A stretch of 64,000 bases of DNA from VXOI01 sp965261945 (lineage in GTDB: Bacteria; Chloroflexota; Dehalococcoidia; Lucifugimonadales; UBA3495). The notes under the pieces were generated by a model. It was not told the DNA's origin. It did not search any database and was given only the letters and a program-made list of their open reading frames with translations. The position numbers were made by a program, and so were the translations under genes. Below are positions 33,118-40,945 of this stretch, piece by piece. The stretch spans positions 434,001-498,000 of the forward strand of contig CBDHEF010000002.1 of assembly GCA_965261945.1 (NCBI GenBank), given 5' to 3'. Every line of letters begins with the position of its first letter. Position 1 is the first letter of the stretch.

Positions 33118-34220
33118 CCATCCGCACCGAGCCAATGACGGTCAACATCGGGCCGCAGCATCCCAGCACCCACGGGGTGTTCCGCCTCCGCGTCACCTTC
33201 GACGGCGAGGAAATCCTGCAAGTCGAGCCGATTTTCGGCTACCTGCATCGCGGCACTGAAAAGCTGGCCGAGGAGCGCAACTACACGCAGGTGGTGACTC
33301 TGACCGACCGCCTTGACTACGTTTCCTCGATGATTAACAACCAGGCCTACTGTCTGGCCGTCGAGAAGCTGTTGGGGGCCGAGGTTCCGCTGCGGGGCAA
33401 GTACCTTCGGACGCTGGCCGCCGAGTTGCAGCGCATCGCCGCCCACCTGATGGGTATTGGCTTTATCATCCAGGACCTTGGCGCCCTGGGTACGCCGCTG
33501 ATGTACTGCTTCCGCTCACGGGAGCGGATACTGGACCTTTTCGAGATGCTTTGCGGTGCGCGTATTACCGTCAGCTATATGCGTCCCGGCGGGGTCTACT
33601 TCGACGCGCCGCCCGAGTTCTGGCCAGCGGTGGACCAGTTTCTCAAGGACTTCGAGGAAGAGTTCAGGGAACTGGAGCAGCTTATCCTTGAAAACGAGAT
33701 AGTCATGGTCCGCACCCGCGGCGTCAGCCGCCTTCCACTGGACATTGCGATCAACGGCTCGGTCAGCGGGCCGGCGCTTCGGGCCAGCGGGCTGGAATGG
33801 GACTGGCGCAAGATAGAGCCTTATGACGCCTATGACCTGGTTGAGTTCGACGTTCCAACAGGCACAAGCGGCGACAACTATGACCGCTTCTGGGTGCGGA
33901 TCCAGGAAATCAAGCAGAGCGTCCGTATAGTCCGGCAGTGCGTGGCCCAGATAGAGCCGGGACCGGTCCGGGCCGAGGCGCCGCTGGTGCTGCGCCCCCA
34001 ACCCGGGGCCGAGGCCTATGGCCGGGTGGAGGCTTCCAAGGGCGAGTTGGCCTTCTACCTCATAAGCGACGGCGGCATCAGCCCATATCGTTGCAAGATT
34101 CGCTCGCCGTCCCTGCTCAACCTGACGGTGACCGAACACCTGCTGGTGGGCTGGAAGCTGGCCGATATGATAGTTACTCTGGGAAGCCTAGACATAAACA
34201 TGGGTGAAGTCGACCGGTGA
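33114..34220 (+). CDS. nuoD: NADH-quinone oxidoreductase subunit D
   Basis: The 49-kDa quinone-site subunit, 368 residues. It shows NIGPQHPSTHGVFRLRVTFDGEEIL at the N-terminus, YLHRGTEKLAEERNYTQ, DRLDYVSSMINNQAYCLAVEKL and the C-terminal SLDINMGEVDR, all standard. The start overlaps nuoC by 4 bp and the stop overlaps the nuoH GTG (GTGA). The complex lacks NuoE/F/G, so an electron donor other than NADH (such as ferredoxin) must be considered. Confidence 0.97.
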   Translation: MTIRTEPMTVNIGPQHPSTHGVFRLRVTFDGEEILQVEPIFGYLHRGTEKLAEERNYTQVVTLTDRLDYVSSMINNQAYCLAVEKLLGAEVPLRGKYLRTLAAELQRIAAHLMGIGFIIQDLGALGTPLMYCFRSRERILDLFEMLCGARITVSYMRPGGVYFDAPPEFWPAVDQFLKDFEEEFRELEQLILENEIVMVRTRGVSRLPLDIAINGSVSGPALRASGLEWDWRKIEPYDAYDLVEFDVPTGTSGDNYDRFWVRIQEIKQSVRIVRQCVAQIEPGPVRAEAPLVLRPQPGAEAYGRVEASKGELAFYLISDGGISPYRCKIRSPSLLNLTVTEHLLVGWKLADMIVTLGSLDINMGEVDR

Positions 34221-35440
34221 ACTGCGTCCTGGGCCCCGACAACATTTTGTATCACACACCGCTGTTCCGCGAGGTTTACAACTTCGTGGGGATGGCGCTT
34301 CCGTGCTGGCTGTCCTACTTCTTGGCCGGCTTTGTCATCATCCTGATACTGGTCAACGCGGTGCTGCTGGGCGCGGCAGGATTTTCCTGGTTGGAGCGGC
34401 GGCTCATCGGCAAGTTCCAGAACCGCCTGGGCCCCAACCGCTGGGGGCCCTTCGGCCTGTTGCAGCCCATTGCCGACCTGATAAAGCTCCTGTTCAAGGA
34501 AGACCTGACCCCCGGCACTGCCGACCGGATCGTCTTCATGCTAGTGCCTGTCCTCATGGTGGCTCCCGTGATCCTGATGATGGCCGTGGTGCCTTTCGCC
34601 AAGAACACCGCCCTGGCCAACCTGAACGTAGGCGTCCTGTACATATTGGCCGTTACGTCGGTGACATCCATCGCCATCTTCATGGCTGGCTGGTCGTCCA
34701 ATAACCGCTTCGCGCTGTTTGGCGCGGCCCGGGGTGTGGCGGTGCTGATAAGCTATGAGGTGCCGGTGGTGGTGTCGCTGCTGGGCGTGGTCATGGTGGC
34801 CGGCTCCATGTCGCTGGCCGAAGTGGTCACGGCCCAGACGCTGCCCTTCATCGTCGTGCAACCGCTGGCTTTCTTCGTTTTCGTGGCGGGGACTACCGCA
34901 GAACTCAACCGGACTCCCTTCGACATGGCGGAGGCCGAGTCGGAATTGATCGCCGGGTATCACACCGAGTACAGCGGGATAAAATTCGCCATGATCCAGG
35001 CGGCCGAGTTCGGCGGGGTCATGGCGTCCTCGGCGGTCATAGCGACTCTGTTCCTTAGCGGCTGGGAAGGGCCAGCGGAAGAGTGGCTTGGGTGGCTGTG
35101 GTTCCTGCTGAAGGTGATCGCAGTGGCCTCGGTGTTCATCTGGGTACGAGCCACCTTCCCCCGCCTGCGCATAGACCAATTGCTGACCTTTGCCTGGAAG
35201 TTCCTGTTGCCCGCCAGCCTGGTTAATCTGCTGGCCACGGCGCTGGAGGTTTACTTTCTGCGCGACGCCGAGGGAGCGCTGACCCGGGCTGACCTGGGCA
35301 TCATGACCGGCATTAACCTGGCGATTACGGTGGTCTTCATATTCATCTTCGGGAACCTGGTGAGGGCAAAGGTGAGGCCGGTCGTTTCGGGCCGCGCTCC
35401 GACGCTCCCGTCCGGCGTAACCATAGTGGAGGGGGATTAA
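34217..35440 (+). CDS. nuoH: NADH-quinone oxidoreductase subunit H
   Basis: A membrane subunit bordering the quinone chamber, 407 residues, with about eight or nine helices. Start GTG 34217 overlaps the nuoD stop. Diagnostic segments are AGFSWLERRLIGKFQNRLGPNRWGPFGLLQPIADLIKLLFKED, FDMAEAESELIAGYHTEYSGIKFAMI and VRATFPRLRIDQLLTFAWKFLLP. The N-terminus (about 30 residues before the first helix) is longer than in Escherichia, and the C-terminal 30 residues are a soluble tail. Confidence 0.97.
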   Translation: MNCVLGPDNILYHTPLFREVYNFVGMALPCWLSYFLAGFVIILILVNAVLLGAAGFSWLERRLIGKFQNRLGPNRWGPFGLLQPIADLIKLLFKEDLTPGTADRIVFMLVPVLMVAPVILMMAVVPFAKNTALANLNVGVLYILAVTSVTSIAIFMAGWSSNNRFALFGAARGVAVLISYEVPVVVSLLGVVMVAGSMSLAEVVTAQTLPFIVVQPLAFFVFVAGTTAELNRTPFDMAEAESELIAGYHTEYSGIKFAMIQAAEFGGVMASSAVIATLFLSGWEGPAEEWLGWLWFLLKVIAVASVFIWVRATFPRLRIDQLLTFAWKFLLPASLVNLLATALEVYFLRDAEGALTRADLGIMTGINLAITVVFIFIFGNLVRAKVRPVVSGRAPTLPSGVTIVEGD

Positions 35441-35442
35441 CC

Positions 35443-36057
35443 ATGTACGGCCTGGCGATGGTAAAAGGGCTGATGGTGACCCTGAAAAATCTGACCAAGA
35501 AACCCTTCACCGTGCAGTATCCCGAGGAGCGGCTCAAACAGCATCCGCGATTTCGGGGCGAGGAGTTCGTCTGGTACGAGGAGCGTTGCACCGGCTGCGC
35601 TTCCTGCGCCAAGTATTGCCCGCTGGGAATCATCAAAATCGTCACCAGCCCCAGCGAGACCGCCCTGGCCGAGGGCGACAAGTACCGGCTGGAAGTGTTT
35701 GACATTGCCATCAACCGCTGTATGTTCTGTGGGCTGTGCGTAGAGGCCTGCCCCTACGACGCGCTGTTCATGGGCAGCGGGTTCGAGCAGGGACGTTACT
35801 CGCGGAAGGACATGGTCATTACCATTGACGAGTTGCGCCAGGCCGACAAGCATCCCAGCACCTTCTTCCGCCCCCAACTGGAGGCTCAGGACTACGACCC
35901 CCGCTCTGGCCGTCCCCTGGACTGGCGGGAGGTAGGCCGCGAGTCATGGCAGTGGCACCAGCGGGAGAAGGCCGGTATGCGCATCGGCTCGCGCCCGACA
36001 CCCGACACGCCCGGCGAAGACGGTAATTCAGCCCCTCCCCCTGCGGGGGAAGGTTAG
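35443..36057 (+). CDS. nuoI: NADH-quinone oxidoreductase subunit I (8Fe ferredoxin-like)
   Basis: Carries the N6a and N6b clusters. The two motifs are CTGCASCAKYCP (about residues 51-62) and CMFCGLCVEACP (about 91-102). Length is 204 residues. The last ten residues (SAPPPAGEG) come from a dispersed repeat that overlaps the stop codon, so the native end was probably near EDGN. ATG 35443 follows GGAGGGGATTAACC. Confidence 0.96.
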   Translation: MYGLAMVKGLMVTLKNLTKKPFTVQYPEERLKQHPRFRGEEFVWYEERCTGCASCAKYCPLGIIKIVTSPSETALAEGDKYRLEVFDIAINRCMFCGLCVEACPYDALFMGSGFEQGRYSRKDMVITIDELRQADKHPSTFFRPQLEAQDYDPRSGRPLDWREVGRESWQWHQREKAGMRIGSRPTPDTPGEDGNSAPPPAGEG

Positions 36058-36066
36058 GTTAGGGGC
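36031..36066. repeat. Dispersed repeat at the nuoI/nuoJ junction
   Basis: AGCCCCTCCCCCTGCGGGGG plus AAGGTTAGGTTAGGGGCG. It overlaps the nuoI stop and lies just ahead of nuoJ, one of three copies at successive nuo junctions. Confidence 0.7.
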
Positions 36067-36072
36067 GCCCCT

Positions 36073-36717
36073 ATGATTTTCCAGGACGTTGTCTTCTGGC
36101 TGCTTACCGTGGTAGCTGTGGGGTCGGCCTTGGGGGTCGTGCTGGTTCGCGACCTGTTCCGAGCCGCCCTGTTGCTGGTTGCGGTGTTCATTGCCGTGGG
36201 GGGGTACTTCGTACTGCTCAATGCCGAATTCCTGGCCGTGGTGCAGGTGCTGATTTACGCCGGAGCCATAGCGGTTCTGATAATCTTCGCCGTCATGCTG
36301 ACGCGCGACGTGCAGCATGGCAACCAGCCCAATCGCCTGCAATCGCCCGCGGCCATATTCGCCGGGCTGCTCCTGGCGGCGCTGGTGGTGGTGGTCGTGG
36401 ATACTCAATGGAACTTCCTGCCTGAAGGAGACCGCCAGAGCGTCGAACTGGTGCAGGCCTCCGCCGTAGCCACGATTCCTGCCCAGGCAATGGTGGAAGC
36501 GGGCATAACGGAAACCTCAGACCAGGAGGCGGCGCAGAGCGCCGGCCTGGCCGATCTGCTCATAGGCAAGTTCGTGTTGCCCTTCGAGGCCGTGTCCGTG
36601 CTGTTGCTGGCCGCGCTCATCGGGGCGCTGGCCCTTGTGCGTCCCGCCGGGCCGACGGCATCCAACCCCGGCGGTTCCGGTTCGTCGTCATTTCCTCTCC
36701 CCCCGGGTGAGGGCTAG
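36073..36717 (+). CDS. nuoJ: NADH-quinone oxidoreductase subunit J
   Basis: A hydrophobic subunit, 214 residues, with five predicted helices: DVVFWLLTVVAVGSALGVVLV, LFRAALLLVAVFIAVGGYFVLL, AVVQVLIYAGAIAVLIIFAVML (conserved Y-GA-VL-F-VML motif), AAIFAGLLLAALVVVVVD and AVSVLLLAALIGALALVR. The last residues (SSFPLPPGEG) are encoded by a dispersed repeat overlapping the stop, so the natural C-terminus is shorter. A hydrophilic 60-residue loop precedes the last helix. Confidence 0.93.
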   Translation: MIFQDVVFWLLTVVAVGSALGVVLVRDLFRAALLLVAVFIAVGGYFVLLNAEFLAVVQVLIYAGAIAVLIIFAVMLTRDVQHGNQPNRLQSPAAIFAGLLLAALVVVVVDTQWNFLPEGDRQSVELVQASAVATIPAQAMVEAGITETSDQEAAQSAGLADLLIGKFVLPFEAVSVLLLAALIGALALVRPAGPTASNPGGSGSSSFPLPPGEG

Positions 36718-36727
36718 GGTGAGGGCG
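36692..36727. repeat. Dispersed repeat at the nuoJ/nuoK junction
   Basis: TCCTCTCCCCCCGGGTGAGG plus GCTAGGGTGAGGGCGC. It covers the nuoJ stop and leads into the nuoK ATG at 36732, with no other ribosome site visible. Confidence 0.75.
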
Positions 36728-36731
36728 CACC

Positions 36732-37061
36732 ATGTCCTTTGAAGCATTCCTTATCGTTGCGGCAGTGCTGTTCTGCATCGGCCTGTATGGGTCGTTGGCC
36801 CGGCGCAACGTGCTGGCGGTGCTGATGTCCATCGAGCTGATGTTCAACGCGGTCAACGTCACGCTGGTGGCGATGGCGAAGTACCTCGCTCCGGCTGGAT
36901 TGCAGGAAAACATCGCCTCGGCGCTGACCGGGCAGGTGTTCGCGGTGTTTATCATTACGGTGGCGGCGGCGGAGATAGCCCTGGGCCTGGGTATCGTGTT
37001 CGCCATGTACCGCACAAACGAATCGGTGGACCTCACCGAGGCCGCCCAGATGAAAAACTAG
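36732..37061 (+). CDS. nuoK: NADH-quinone oxidoreductase subunit K
   Basis: A small three-helix proton-channel subunit, 109 residues: FEAFLIVAAVLFCIGLYGSLA, VLAVLMSIELMFNAVNVTLVAMA (with the conserved Glu in SIELMFNAVN) and VFAVFIITVAAAEIALGLGIVFAMYR (second conserved Glu). Standard length is about 100. The nuoJ-side repeat provides the spacer, and a further repeat follows the stop. Confidence 0.96.
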   Translation: MSFEAFLIVAAVLFCIGLYGSLARRNVLAVLMSIELMFNAVNVTLVAMAKYLAPAGLQENIASALTGQVFAVFIITVAAAEIALGLGIVFAMYRTNESVDLTEAAQMKN

Positions 37062-37067
37062 ACAGGT

Positions 37068-37100
37068 ACCCCTCTCCCTCGGGAGAGGGTCAGGTTGGGA
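37068..37100. repeat. Dispersed repeat after nuoK
   Basis: TACCCCTCTCCCTCGGGAGA plus GGGTCAGGTTGGGAC. This third nuo-junction copy has a perfect CCCTCTCCC/GGGAGAGGG hairpin with only TC in the loop. Confidence 0.8.
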
Positions 37101-37107
37101 CACCCGA

Positions 37108-37302
37108 ATGTGGGTAGAGTTCAGAAAAGCGTCGAACCTGATGCTGGCTGAGATGTGGAAGGAAGTCCTCGAAGGCGAGGGCCTGCCCGCGCGCATCCTG
37201 CCGGAAGGCGACATATTGGACTGGAGCGAGCGGGTTCCCTTCAACGTTTATGTTCCCAAGGGGCGCGAACATGTGGCTGAGGAGATTCTGAGGAAACTGT
37301 AG
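37108..37302 (+). CDS. DUF2007-like small protein in the nuo operon
   Basis: A 64-residue protein, MWVEFRKASNLMLAEMWKEV, LEGEGLPARILPEGDILDWS, ending VYVPKGREHVAEEILRKL. It has the pattern of the DUF2007 'putative signal transducing protein' family: (V..A.....A...K..LE..GI...v) followed by (V.V...e...A..ll...). Its stop is adjacent to the nuoL ATG at 37303, so the two are coupled. It is not a known complex I subunit. A role in signalling or assembly is speculative. It overlaps no other gene. Confidence 0.7.
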   Translation: MWVEFRKASNLMLAEMWKEVLEGEGLPARILPEGDILDWSERVPFNVYVPKGREHVAEEILRKL

Positions 37303-39384
37303 ATGGTCACCGAAGCCGCTGTTTGGGCCATATTTCTGCTCCCCCTGGGCTCCTTTGTCCTGATTGCCCTGGTCATTCGGCCATTGCTGAATCGCTGGCC
37401 GGTTCTGGCCGCCTTCAGTACCATCGGCGCTCTGGCGGCTGCCACCGTTCTCGCCATCCTGACGCTGAGATCGGTCATTATAGGCCACACCGTCGTCTTT
37501 GAGACTTGGGACTGGCTGTCCTTCGGTGGCGCGACCATTCAGATGGGTCTGCTGGTTGACCCCCTCACCGCCGTGATGCTGGTGGTGGTGACGTCCATCA
37601 GCCTGCTTATCCAGATATACTCGGTGGGATATATGCAGGGCGACCCGGGGTTCGCCCGGTATTTCGCCTATATGTCCCTGTTCACCGCATCGATGCTGGG
37701 ATTGACCCTTTCCAGCAACATAGTGCAGTTGTACGCCTTCTGGGAACTGGTGGGCGTGTCGTCCTACCTGCTCATTGGGTTCTGGCACGAGCGGCCCGCG
37801 GCGGCGGCCGCGGCCAAGAAGGCGTTCATCGTCACCCGCATCGGAGACGTGGGTTTCCTGATTGCCATTCTGTACCTGTTCACGAAGGCCGACGACTTTG
37901 CCGCGGTCGGTATGAACGCCTTCCACATCCCCGACATCTGGCAGGCGGCGCAGCCCGTGGCTGCCGGCGCGGCGGTGCTGGGCGGCGCGGCCCTGACCTG
38001 GATGGCGCTGGGCATCTTCGCCGGAGCCGCCGGCAAGTCGGGGCAGTTCCCTCTCCACGCCTGGCTGCCCGACGCCATGGAAGGCCCGACGCCCGTGAGT
38101 GCGCTGATTCACGCCGCGACGATGGTGGCTGCCGGGGTGTTCCTGGTAGCGCGCTTCTTCCCCGTGTTCCAGCAGTCGGACAACGCCATGGCCGTCGTTG
38201 CCCTGGTAGGGGTGTTCACGGCGCTGATGGCCGCGACGATGGGCCTGGTGATGAACGACATAAAGCGGGTGATGGCCTACTCTACGGTGAGCCAGTTGGG
38301 TTACATGATGGCCGCGCTGGGTCTGGGGGCCTATGCGCCGGCCATCTTCCACCTGGTCACGCACGCGGTGTTCAAGGCGTTGCTGTTCCTGGGCGCAGGC
38401 AGCGTCAACCATGCCAGCGGCACCTTCGATATGCGCTACATGGGTGGATTGCGGCGCTATATGCCGGCGACATACCTGTTGGTGGTCATTGCCGCGCTCA
38501 GTCTTATCGGCATCATCCCATTGGCGGGATTCTGGAGCAAGGACGAGATTCTGCTGGCGGCGTTCGATGGCAATAGCCACTTCGTTGCGTGGATAAACAC
38601 GGTGGTGTTCATCGGCCTTATTGTGGGGGTGGCGCTAACCGCCTTCTACACCGTCCGCATGGTCATGCTGACCTTCTACGGCGAATTCCGGGGCGGCGTG
38701 GACCAGGAAAACGCGGACTTGCATCCCGAAGCGCACAGCGACTCTTTCCATGCCGCCGCCCACGATGCGCATGGTGATGAAGACGGCGGACAGCACGGCG
38801 GCGTTCACCTGGGGGAGTCGCCGTGGGTCATGGTGGCTCCGATGGCGGCGCTGGGCGTGGGCGCAGTTGTAATCGGTTTCGTCATCAATCCGCAGTGGGT
38901 CAGTTTCCTGGGCGTTCCGGTGCATTGGGTGACCGGCTTTGTGGCCGACGGGCTATTGGCGGCCACGGGAGGCGAAGGGCACGCCGAACTGCCCGAATTC
39001 AGTTGGGCCATGGCCGGAATCTCCACCGCCGCCGCAGTGGGCGGAGCCGTCGCCGGGCTGGCGGTCTATGGCCTGCGGCGCGACCAGACGCGCGAGCCGC
39101 TTCGGATTCTAGGGCCGGTCCATACCCTGCTTTCACAGAAATACTACGTGGACGCACTATACGAGGGACTTATAGTCCGGCGGAGCTTTTACCGGGTTTT
39201 TGCCGCACTGGCCAACTGGATCGACCGCCGGATCGTGGACGGGACAGTCGACTTTGTCGGCTGGTTCTTCCGCAACATCGGCTCGGCGGTGGCCCGGATT
39301 CAGACCGGTCAGGTGCAAGCCTATGCAACCGCTGCGGCCCTGGGGTCGCTGCTCATAATCCTCGGCTTCCTGCTGGCATCCTGA
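37303..39384 (+). CDS. nuoL: NADH-quinone oxidoreductase subunit L
   Basis: A Mrp-antiporter-like proton-pumping subunit, 693 residues with about 16 helices. Hallmarks are LLVDPLTAVMLVVVTSISLLIQIYSVGYM, YAFWELVGVSSYLLIGFW, KSGQFPLHAWLPDAMEGPTPVSALIHAATMVAAGVFL, DIKRVMAYSTVSQLGYMM and FKALLFLGAGSVNHA. The lateral helix HL and terminal helix occupy the last 150 residues. A His/Asp-rich loop (DLHPEAHSDSFHAAAHDAHGDEDGGQHGGVH) near residue 480 is an oddity that could bind metal. Confidence 0.97.
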   Translation: MVTEAAVWAIFLLPLGSFVLIALVIRPLLNRWPVLAAFSTIGALAAATVLAILTLRSVIIGHTVVFETWDWLSFGGATIQMGLLVDPLTAVMLVVVTSISLLIQIYSVGYMQGDPGFARYFAYMSLFTASMLGLTLSSNIVQLYAFWELVGVSSYLLIGFWHERPAAAAAAKKAFIVTRIGDVGFLIAILYLFTKADDFAAVGMNAFHIPDIWQAAQPVAAGAAVLGGAALTWMALGIFAGAAGKSGQFPLHAWLPDAMEGPTPVSALIHAATMVAAGVFLVARFFPVFQQSDNAMAVVALVGVFTALMAATMGLVMNDIKRVMAYSTVSQLGYMMAALGLGAYAPAIFHLVTHAVFKALLFLGAGSVNHASGTFDMRYMGGLRRYMPATYLLVVIAALSLIGIIPLAGFWSKDEILLAAFDGNSHFVAWINTVVFIGLIVGVALTAFYTVRMVMLTFYGEFRGGVDQENADLHPEAHSDSFHAAAHDAHGDEDGGQHGGVHLGESPWVMVAPMAALGVGAVVIGFVINPQWVSFLGVPVHWVTGFVADGLLAATGGEGHAELPEFSWAMAGISTAAAVGGAVAGLAVYGLRRDQTREPLRILGPVHTLLSQKYYVDALYEGLIVRRSFYRVFAALANWIDRRIVDGTVDFVGWFFRNIGSAVARIQTGQVQAYATAAALGSLLIILGFLLAS

Positions 39385-39418
39385 CGGGTGCTCAAGGCGC
39401 AGGACTATAGCAAAGTAG

Positions 39419-40939
39419 ATGGGAACTGAGTTCAACGGACTGCTTACCGCAACCGTGTTCCTGCCGGCGGCAGGGGCGGTGTTGATGTTGCTGCTGCGCG
39501 GAAACAAAGTTATTCGCGGCGTGGCGGTTGCCGTTGTTGTGGCCGATCTGGTGCTGGCGCTGCTGGTGTTTTCCCTGTTCGACCGGGGCGATGACGCCGC
39601 CAATTTCCAGTTTATTGACCAGTTCTCCTGGATACCGGACGTTGGACTGAAAGCATCCTACCTGCTGGCCGTGGACGGGCTCTCTGCTCCGTTGGTGGCT
39701 CTGACCGGGTTGCTGGGGCTGTGCGCCGTGCTGGCGTCGTGGCACATCAATCTCCGGGTTAAGGAATACTTCTTCTGGCTGCTGTTGCTGCAATCTGCGG
39801 TCATGGGTGTATTCACCTCGCTGGACCTGCTGCTCTTCTTCCTGTTCTGGGAGCTCGAACTGGTGCCGATGTATATGCTCATCTCCATCTGGGGGACTGG
39901 GCGCAAAGAATACTCGGCGATGAAATTCCTCATCTTCACCATTCTGGGCAGCGCGTTCATGTTGGTGGGCATCGTCGCGGTGTTCCTTACGCCCGACGTT
40001 GGGACCTTCAACATAATCGAGCTTTCGGGTCCCGGAGCGGTGTTGACTTCTGCGGCCACACTCCTGCCGCTTGGCTGGCTGTTCTGGTTCTTTTTTGTCG
40101 CCTTCGCGGTGAAACTGCCCACCTGGCCGCTGCACACCTGGTTGCCAGACGCCCATACCGACGCGCCCACTGCCGCCAGTGTCATGCTTGCCGGCGTGCT
40201 GCTGAAAATGGGAGGCTACGGCCTGCTCCGCATCAATGTGGGGCTGTTCCCCGGCCAGTCGTGGGAATTCGCTTGGGTGCTGGTTACGCTGGGCGTTATC
40301 AGTGTCCTCTACGGAGCGGTGGTTACCATGCGCCAGACCGACCTGAAGCGGCTCATCGCCTATTCCAGCGTCAGCCACATGGGACTGGTGATGCTGGGCA
40401 TTGGTTCGGTGGGCGTGGCCGGCGGCAGCCTGACCATAACCGGGCTGAGCGGCGCGGCGATGCAATTGTTCACCCACGGCACGATTACAGGTCTGCTGTT
40501 CCTGGCCGTCGGCTTGGTTTACGAGAAAACTCACACCCGCTACATACCCGACCTCGGAGGCCTTGCGGGGCGGATGCCCTTCGTCGCCGCGGCCATGCTG
40601 ATTGCCGGACTGGCCTCTCTGGGACTCCCGGGGCTGAGCGGCTTCGTCGCGGAATTGCTGGTGTTCCTCGGCGCTTTCCGCGCCTACGACTGGCCGACGG
40701 CGCTGGCAGTTCTTGGCATCGTGCTGGCCGCAGGCTACATCCTCTGGATGATGGAACGCACCTTCTTCGGCGCCCCCCGGGAGCGGTTCGCTGACCTCAC
40801 CGATGCCTCGCTGGTTGAAGCCGTGCCCCTGGCCCTGATGGTGATCTGCATCATCGGCATTGGAGTGTACCCCGCGTTGCTCACCGATATGTTCGACTCG
40901 GCCCTGGAACCCATGGTTCGGGCCATCAATGGCGGCTAG
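39419..40939 (+). CDS. nuoM: NADH-quinone oxidoreductase subunit M
   Basis: A second antiporter-like subunit, 506 residues, about 14 helices. Motifs are FQFIDQFSWIPDVGLKASYLLAVDGLSAPLVALTGL, LLFFLFWELELVPMYMLISIWG (conserved Glu), KLPTWPLHTWLPDAHTDAPTAASVMLAGVLLKMGGYGLLR and RLIAYSSVSHMGLVMLGIG. Starts 34 bp after nuoL with no obvious strong ribosome site (AGGACTATAGCAAAGTAG). Ends just before nuoN. Confidence 0.97.
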   Translation: MGTEFNGLLTATVFLPAAGAVLMLLLRGNKVIRGVAVAVVVADLVLALLVFSLFDRGDDAANFQFIDQFSWIPDVGLKASYLLAVDGLSAPLVALTGLLGLCAVLASWHINLRVKEYFFWLLLLQSAVMGVFTSLDLLLFFLFWELELVPMYMLISIWGTGRKEYSAMKFLIFTILGSAFMLVGIVAVFLTPDVGTFNIIELSGPGAVLTSAATLLPLGWLFWFFFVAFAVKLPTWPLHTWLPDAHTDAPTAASVMLAGVLLKMGGYGLLRINVGLFPGQSWEFAWVLVTLGVISVLYGAVVTMRQTDLKRLIAYSSVSHMGLVMLGIGSVGVAGGSLTITGLSGAAMQLFTHGTITGLLFLAVGLVYEKTHTRYIPDLGGLAGRMPFVAAAMLIAGLASLGLPGLSGFVAELLVFLGAFRAYDWPTALAVLGIVLAAGYILWMMERTFFGAPRERFADLTDASLVEAVPLALMVICIIGIGVYPALLTDMFDSALEPMVRAINGG

Positions 40940-40945
40940 TCGAGA

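Noticed and set aside
37090..38580. A 496-codon open frame on the minus strand
   Set aside because: Antisense to nuoK/nuoL with the same low-complexity composition, while nuoL on the other strand is unambiguous.
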